Assembly: GCF_001280085.1 (NCBI RefSeq) | Contig: NZ_LGED01000206.1 | Span: 1-64,000 of the forward strand | Direction of reading: 5' to 3' | Source: Saccharothrix sp. NRRL B-16348 | GTDB taxonomy: Bacteria; Actinomycetota; Actinomycetes; Mycobacteriales; Pseudonocardiaceae | Length of the DNA: 64,000 nucleotides | Shown: positions 60,271-64,000 of the stretch, one piece after another | How positions within the stretch are numbered: position 1 is the stretch's first letter | How the letters are laid out: every line of letters begins with the position of its first letter | Notes under the pieces: model-generated | Seen by the model: the letters and a program-made list of their open reading frames with translations, nothing else | Told to the model about the DNA's origin: nothing | Database searches by the model: none | Made by a program: the position numbers and the translations under genes

Positions 60271-60732
60271 ATGGAAAACACCCTCCTCGTCCGCGCCGAC
60301 CAGGCCGAACAGCTCGACGCCGACCCCGCCGCCGTCGTCACCCTCCTCGCCGACCTCGACGGCCTGACCAGCAACCGGTCCACCTTCCGCGACGGCTCCG
60401 ACGGCGCGCCGCCGCACTTCCACACCCGCGCTTCGGAGCTGTTCTTCGTGCTCGACGGCACGCTGCAGGTGCTGCTGGACCAGGACGTGGTGACGCTGGA
60501 GCGCGGCGACTTCCTCGTCGTGCCGCCACACGTGCCGCACGCGTTCGGGGCTCTCAAGGGCGCCGACGCGGACGTCCTGTTCGTCTTCACGCCCGGCATG
60601 GGCCGGTTCGACTACTACCGCCTGCTCGACCGCGTGCAGCGAGGCGAGGCGAGCCCGCAGGAGATCCGCGACTCGCAGGACCGGTTCGACAACCACTACG
60701 TCGACAGCCCGGCCTGGCAGGCGGCACGCTGA
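60271..60732 (+). CDS. Cupin domain protein next to LysR gene
   Basis: A 153-residue cupin: PPHFHTRASELFFVLDGTLQVLLD carries the first metal-binding motif (two His, one Glu), and VPPHVPHAFGAL the second with its His. It is the divergent partner of the LysR gene and probably regulated by it. Activity unknown: related proteins are quercetin dioxygenase-like or simple binding proteins. ATG 60271 with GAGG ten bases upstream. Confidence 0.82.
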   Translation: MENTLLVRADQAEQLDADPAAVVTLLADLDGLTSNRSTFRDGSDGAPPHFHTRASELFFVLDGTLQVLLDQDVVTLERGDFLVVPPHVPHAFGALKGADADVLFVFTPGMGRFDYYRLLDRVQRGEASPQEIRDSQDRFDNHYVDSPAWQAAR

Positions 60733-60745
60733 CCGGGCTCGTTGT

Positions 60746-60751
60746 TACCGT
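60746..60751 (+). promoter_or_regulatory. -10 hexamer TACCGT of XRE gene
   Basis: TACCGT ends five bases before the ATG at 60757; no ribosome site. Confidence 0.5.
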
Positions 60752-60756
60752 GGCAC

Positions 60757-61611
60757 ATGACCAGCGAATCCCCTGCGGTGAGACTGCGTCGGCGCGAGCA
60801 ACTCCGCGACTTCCTGCGGACGTGCCGGGCGCGGCTCACGCCCGCCGACGTCGGCGTGGTGGCGGTGGGCAGGCGTCGGACGCCGGGGCTGCGGCGCGAG
60901 GAAGTGGCCGCGCTGGCCGGTGTCGGCGTGTCCTGGTACACGTGGCTGGAGCAGGGCCGCGACATCACCGTCTCGTCGGACGTGCTCGACGCGATCAGCC
61001 GGGCGCTGCGCCTGACCGACCTCGAACGCGCGCACCTGTACCTGCTGGCCGGCCTCAACCCACCGCGGGTCGGCGGTGCGCGGGGTGACGAGGTCAGCCC
61101 GGAGCTGCGGCGCCTGCTCGACGCGTGGCTGCCGCGGCCCGCGATCCTCCGGGACCGGTACTGGAACCTGCTCGCGATCAACGACGCGACCCGCGCGGTG
61201 TTCGGCTACGACGACAGCGACCACAACTGCCTGGTCACGTTCTTCACCAACGCCCGGTACCGCGACATGCACGTCCACTGGGCGTCGGTCGCGCCGGTCG
61301 TCGTCGCCGCCTTCCGCGCCGACGCGGCGCACGCACCCGCCGACCCCGGCTTCGACCGGGTGGTCGCCGAGCTCAGCGCCGTGAGCACCGAGTTCGCCGA
61401 GCTGTGGGCGCGCCACGAGGTGGGCGCCCCGGTCCAGGCGGTGAAGGCGATCCACCACCCCGAGGCCGGTGAGCTGCACTTCGACGTGACGACCCTGGCG
61501 GTGGCCGACCGCTCGCACCGGTACCTGGAGCTGCACAACCCGCGACCCGGCACCGGCACCGCGGAACGGCTCGAACGCCTGGCGCACGTCGGGTTGGCCG
61601 CCTCGGTCTGA
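60757..61611 (+). CDS. XRE/MmyB-type transcriptional regulator
   Basis: A 284-residue regulator. The N-terminal HTH_31/XRE domain (RRTPGLRREEVAALAGVGVSWYTWLEQGRD, ~40-70) is followed by a MmyB-like ligand-binding domain (PAILRDRYWNLLAINDATRAVFG ... HHPEAGELHFDVTTL). The family often controls a neighbouring oxidoreductase; here a short-chain dehydrogenase follows after 80 bases on the same strand. Confidence 0.88.
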   Translation: MTSESPAVRLRRREQLRDFLRTCRARLTPADVGVVAVGRRRTPGLRREEVAALAGVGVSWYTWLEQGRDITVSSDVLDAISRALRLTDLERAHLYLLAGLNPPRVGGARGDEVSPELRRLLDAWLPRPAILRDRYWNLLAINDATRAVFGYDDSDHNCLVTFFTNARYRDMHVHWASVAPVVVAAFRADAAHAPADPGFDRVVAELSAVSTEFAELWARHEVGAPVQAVKAIHHPEAGELHFDVTTLAVADRSHRYLELHNPRPGTGTAERLERLAHVGLAASV

Positions 61612-61692
61612 TCGGCGGCCGAGGGTGGTGGTGGCACTCCCGGGTTGAGCGCGCACTGTTCGCGCCCGGCGCCGGTCGGCACGCTCGATCCC

Positions 61693-62454
61693 ATGACGCA
61701 CAGCACTCCCCGGTTCAAGGACAAGGTCGCGCTCATCACCGGCGGCACGAGCGGCATGGGGCTGGCCACCGCGCGGAGGCTGCTCGCCGAGGGCGCGCGG
61801 GTGGTCGTCACCGGGCGCGACCAGGCCCGGCTGGACGCCGTGGTCGACGAGCTGGACGCCGGTGACGATGTCCTCGCGGTGCGCGGCGACGTGGCGAGCC
61901 TCACCGACCTCGACGCGCTGACCGCCGCCATCCGGGACCGGCACGGGCGGCTGGACGTGGTCTTCGCGAACGCGGGCGTCGCCTCGTTCCAGCCGAACGG
62001 CGACGTCACCGAGGCCGAGTTCGACCGCCTCGTGGACATCAACTTCAAAGGCGTGTTCTTCACCATCCAGAAGACCCTCCCGCTGCTGTCCGACCACGCC
62101 GCCATCGTGATCAACGCGTCGTGGACGTTGCACCGCGGCCTGCCCGGCGCGTCCCTCTACGCGGCGACCAAAGCGGCCGTGCACAACCTCGCGCACACGC
62201 TCGCGGCCGAGCTGGCGCCCAGGGGAGTGCGGGTGAACTCGGTCAGCCCCGGCTACATCGAGACCCCGATGTTCCACGACAACGTCTCCTCAGAGGCGGC
62301 GGAGGCCGTCGTCGCCGCGGTGGCCGCCGGTCGGATCGGCACCGCCGACGACGTCGCCGACGCGGTGGCGTTCCTCGCCTCCGGCGAAGCGTCCTACGTC
62401 AACGGTCAGGACCTGGTCGTCGACGGTGGCCTGGTCGCCGCCGCACTGCGCTGA
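61693..62454 (+). CDS. Short-chain dehydrogenase/reductase
   Basis: A 253-residue classical SDR: cofactor loop TGGTSGMG, NAG at ~90 (FANAGVAS), catalytic Ser/Tyr/Lys in INASWTLH and YAATK, and the C-terminal VNGQDLVVDGGLV. Residues after strand 2 (VTGRDQARLD) favour NADP. Substrate unknown. The ATG at 61693 is chosen over 61645, since the stretch between is upstream sequence; a weak ribosome site only. Probably controlled by the upstream XRE/MmyB regulator. Confidence 0.87.
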   Translation: MTHSTPRFKDKVALITGGTSGMGLATARRLLAEGARVVVTGRDQARLDAVVDELDAGDDVLAVRGDVASLTDLDALTAAIRDRHGRLDVVFANAGVASFQPNGDVTEAEFDRLVDINFKGVFFTIQKTLPLLSDHAAIVINASWTLHRGLPGASLYAATKAAVHNLAHTLAAELAPRGVRVNSVSPGYIETPMFHDNVSSEAAEAVVAAVAAGRIGTADDVADAVAFLASGEASYVNGQDLVVDGGLVAAALR

Positions 62455-62501
62455 CCTGCCGGCCGGACGGTGTCGGAGGTCCGGTCCGGGAGGCCGCGCG
62501 T

Positions 62502-62507
62502 TAGGCT
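62502..62507 (+). promoter_or_regulatory. -10 hexamer TAGGCT of DUF3046 gene
   Basis: TAGGCT ends seven bases before the ATG at 62515; no ribosome site. Confidence 0.6.
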
Positions 62508-62514
62508 GGGCCCG

Positions 62515-62709
62515 ATGCGCATCACGACGTTCCGCAAGCTGATGGCCGACGAGTTCGGCCAGGTCAGGGCGGAGATGGTGGCCCGGGACCACGTGCTGTC
62601 CGCCCTCGGCGGCCGGACTCCCGACCAGGCGTTGGAGGCCGGTCTGCCGATCAAGGACATCTGGCTGGCCGTCTGCGACGCCTTCGACGTGCCGGAACAG
62701 CGGCGGTGA
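62515..62709 (+). CDS. DUF3046 protein
   Basis: A 64-residue protein of the DUF3046 family: MRITTFRKLMADEFGQVRA, ARDHVLSALGGRTPDQALEAG and WLAVCDAFDVPEQRR. It stands immediately upstream of recA, as Rv2738c does in M. tuberculosis (recall). No function is known. Leaderless ATG start. Confidence 0.9.
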   Translation: MRITTFRKLMADEFGQVRAEMVARDHVLSALGGRTPDQALEAGLPIKDIWLAVCDAFDVPEQRR

Positions 62710-62730
62710 CCCGGCGTGTCGACCAAGTGG

Positions 62731-62753
62731 TCGAACACCTGTTCGGCTACACT
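62731..62753 (+). promoter_or_regulatory. LexA box and -10 of recA promoter
   Basis: TCGAACACCTGTTCGG (62731-62746) matches the LexA site in 15 of 16 positions of the symmetric form, and TACACT (62748-62753) is the -10. The operator would block the promoter. Confidence 0.8.
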
Positions 62754-62808
62754 CCCCGACACGACCGGGTGACAGCACCCCGCGGGTGACCTGGTCCCCA
62801 CCGGAAAA

Positions 62809-62830
62809 TGTCGGACCCCACCCGTAACGT
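62809..62830 (+). promoter_or_regulatory. PafBC-type (RecA-NDp) promoter of recA
   Basis: TGTCGGAC (62809-62816), then exactly eight bases, then TAACGT (62825-62830). This is a near match to tTGTCRgtg-N8-TAnnnT and follows the LexA-controlled promoter, the two-promoter arrangement known for mycobacterial recA. Confidence 0.65.
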
Positions 62831-62881
62831 CGGCCCCGACATCGCACCGCGAACCCAAGACACTCCGAGGTGGACTTCCAG

Positions 62882-63925
62882 ATGGCACCCCAGGCACCCG
62901 ACCGGGACAAGGCCCTCGAGCTGGCCCTGGCCCAGATCGACAAGCAGTACGGCAAGGGCTCGGTCATGCGGCTCGGCGACGAGGTCCGCGCCCCGCTCCA
63001 GGTGATCCCCACCGGCGCGATCGCGCTCGACGTCGCGCTCGGCATCGGCGGCCTGCCCCGCGGCCGCGTGGTCGAGATCTACGGGCCGGAGTCCTCCGGT
63101 AAGACGACGGTGGCCCTGCACTCCGTGGCCAACGCCCAGCGCGCCGGCGGCATCGCGGCGTTCATCGACGCCGAGCACGCGCTCGACCCGGACTACGCGA
63201 AGAAGCTGGGCGTCGACACCGACGCGCTGCTGGTCTCGCAGCCCGACACCGGCGAGCAGGCGCTGGAGATCGCGGACATGCTGGTCCGCTCCGGCGCGCT
63301 CGACATTCTGGTCATCGACTCGGTGGCGGCCCTGGTGCCCCGCGCCGAGATCGAGGGCGAGATGGGCGACAACCACGTGGGTCTGCAGGCCCGCCTGATG
63401 AGCCAGGCGCTGCGCAAGATCACCGGTGCGCTCAGCAACTCCAACACCACCGCGATCTTCATCAACCAGCTGCGCGAGAAGATCGGCGTGATGTTCGGCT
63501 CGCCCGAGACCACGACCGGTGGCAAGGCGCTGAAGTTCTACGCGTCGGTGCGGCTGGACGTGCGGCGCATCGAGACCCTGAAGGACGGCGGCGAGCCGGT
63601 CGGCAACCGCACCAGGGTCAAGGTCGTGAAGAACAAGGTGGCCCCGCCGTTCAAGCAGGCCGAGTTCGACATCCTCTACGGCCAGGGCATCAGCCGTGAG
63701 GGCTCGCTCATCGACATGGGCGTCGACCAGGGCATCCTGCGCAAGTCGGGCGCCTGGTACACGTACGAGGGCGACCAGCTGGGCCAGGGCAAGGAGAACG
63801 CGCGGAAGTTCCTGCGCGACAACCCGGACGTGGCCAACGAGATCGAGAAGCGGATCAAGGACAAGCTGGGCATCGGCGCCACCCTCGACGCCGAGGAGCC
63901 CGCCGCGGCGCCCGTCGAGTTCTAA
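62882..63925 (+). CDS. recA: Recombinase RecA
   Basis: A 347-residue RecA, full length and with no intein. The Walker A motif GPESSGKT is at ~65-72, MAW-like [20 protein letters not shown] and loop 2 [20 protein letters not shown] are intact. It forms filaments on single-stranded DNA for recombination and triggers LexA self-cleavage. ATG 62882 has GAGGTGG about ten bases before; a GTG at 62870 is possible. Two damage promoters lie upstream. Probably co-transcribed with recX. Confidence 0.97.
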   Translation: MAPQAPDRDKALELALAQIDKQYGKGSVMRLGDEVRAPLQVIPTGAIALDVALGIGGLPRGRVVEIYGPESSGKTTVALHSVANAQRAGGIAAFIDAEHALDPDYAKKLGVDTDALLVSQPDTGEQALEIADMLVRSGALDILVIDSVAALVPRAEIEGEMGDNHVGLQARLMSQALRKITGALSNSNTTAIFINQLREKIGVMFGSPETTTGGKALKFYASVRLDVRRIETLKDGGEPVGNRTRVKVVKNKVAPPFKQAEFDILYGQGISREGSLIDMGVDQGILRKSGAWYTYEGDQLGQGKENARKFLRDNPDVANEIEKRIKDKLGIGATLDAEEPAAAPVEF

Positions 63926-63931
63926 GTCGGC

Positions 63932-64000
63932 GTGGCAGGACGAGGTGGCCGTGGTCGCGGGCCGTCCCGCGACCCTTCGGCCGACGACGCCGAGCCGCGT
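63932..64000 (+). CDS. recX: Start of probable recX (cut by window end)
   Basis: A GTG six bases past the recA stop opens a frame to the window end: VAGRGGRGRGRGPSRDPSA and four more residues. RecX, which curbs RecA, usually follows recA and has a low-complexity start in actinobacteria. Only 23 codons are visible, so this rests mainly on position. Confidence 0.5.
   Translation, partial: MAGRGGRGRGPSRDPSADDAEPR

Noticed and set aside
62882..63925. Intein in recA, as in M. tuberculosis
   Set aside because: The frame is continuous at normal length (347 residues) with all core motifs uninterrupted.

Overview
The window is very GC-rich actinobacterial chromosome. Its gene content (PimB, LppM, a PknL-type PASTA kinase, mycothiol-linked maleylpyruvate-isomerase fold protein, T7SS-like proteins, DUF3046-recA, many leaderless genes) points to the Pseudonocardiaceae / mycolata side of the phylum. 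My recollection of intergenic repeats suggests something near Saccharothrix, Lentzea or Actinosynnema, but genus is not proven by the sequence. I see no rRNA, tRNA, transposase, prophage or CRISPR array.

From 0.6 to 35 kb the gene order resembles, from memory, Mycobacterium tuberculosis Rv2191 to Rv2171: DEDDh-UvrC nuclease, NlpC/P60 hydrolase, pimB, fadD15-like acyl-CoA ligase, two SRPBCC proteins, ArsA-like ATPase, a small CxxCxxC protein, acyltransferase, small 3'-5' exoribonuclease, class II DAHP synthase, PASTA kinase with its HTH partner, isoprenyl diphosphate synthase, MetF and lppM. Insertions break this frame: an AfsR-like regulator, a metallophosphoesterase, a ROK kinase, an RsbA-like MEDS protein, a PPi-type phosphofructokinase, a regulator/cupin/DUF4242 island, DUF2891, and carotenoid genes crtI-crtB joined to the prenyl synthase.

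From 35 to 50 kb lies a more accessory zone: DUF885 peptidase, CHAP protein, GNAT and YbaK genes, a LexA-controlled HEPN operon, a secreted RCC1-repeat protein, PhoD phosphatase, glyoxalase, a TetR-membrane protein-ECF41 sigma operon, a GntR-ACC deaminase operon, and a T7SS-like three-gene operon divergent from a membrane beta-propeller protein. From 51 to 64 kb are an Lhr helicase, an Hsp70-like membrane protein, an exporter, LysR/cupin/XRE/SDR genes, and DUF3046-recA-recX.

Three signals run across the window. (1) About 20 genes have an extended -10 hexamer ending 5 to 8 bases before the start codon, so they are probably leaderless; this fixes many start sites. (2) DNA-damage control is written in the promoters: the DEDDh-UvrC and Lhr genes carry PafBC-type (RecA-NDp) promoters with exact spacing, recA has one plus a LexA box, and a HEPN operon has another LexA box. 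(3) Intergenic DNA holds two families of large mirror-symmetric elements: 22-nt-unit arrays filling the gaps between convergent genes, and a dispersed ~130-bp palindrome whose copies show paired compensatory changes in the stem.
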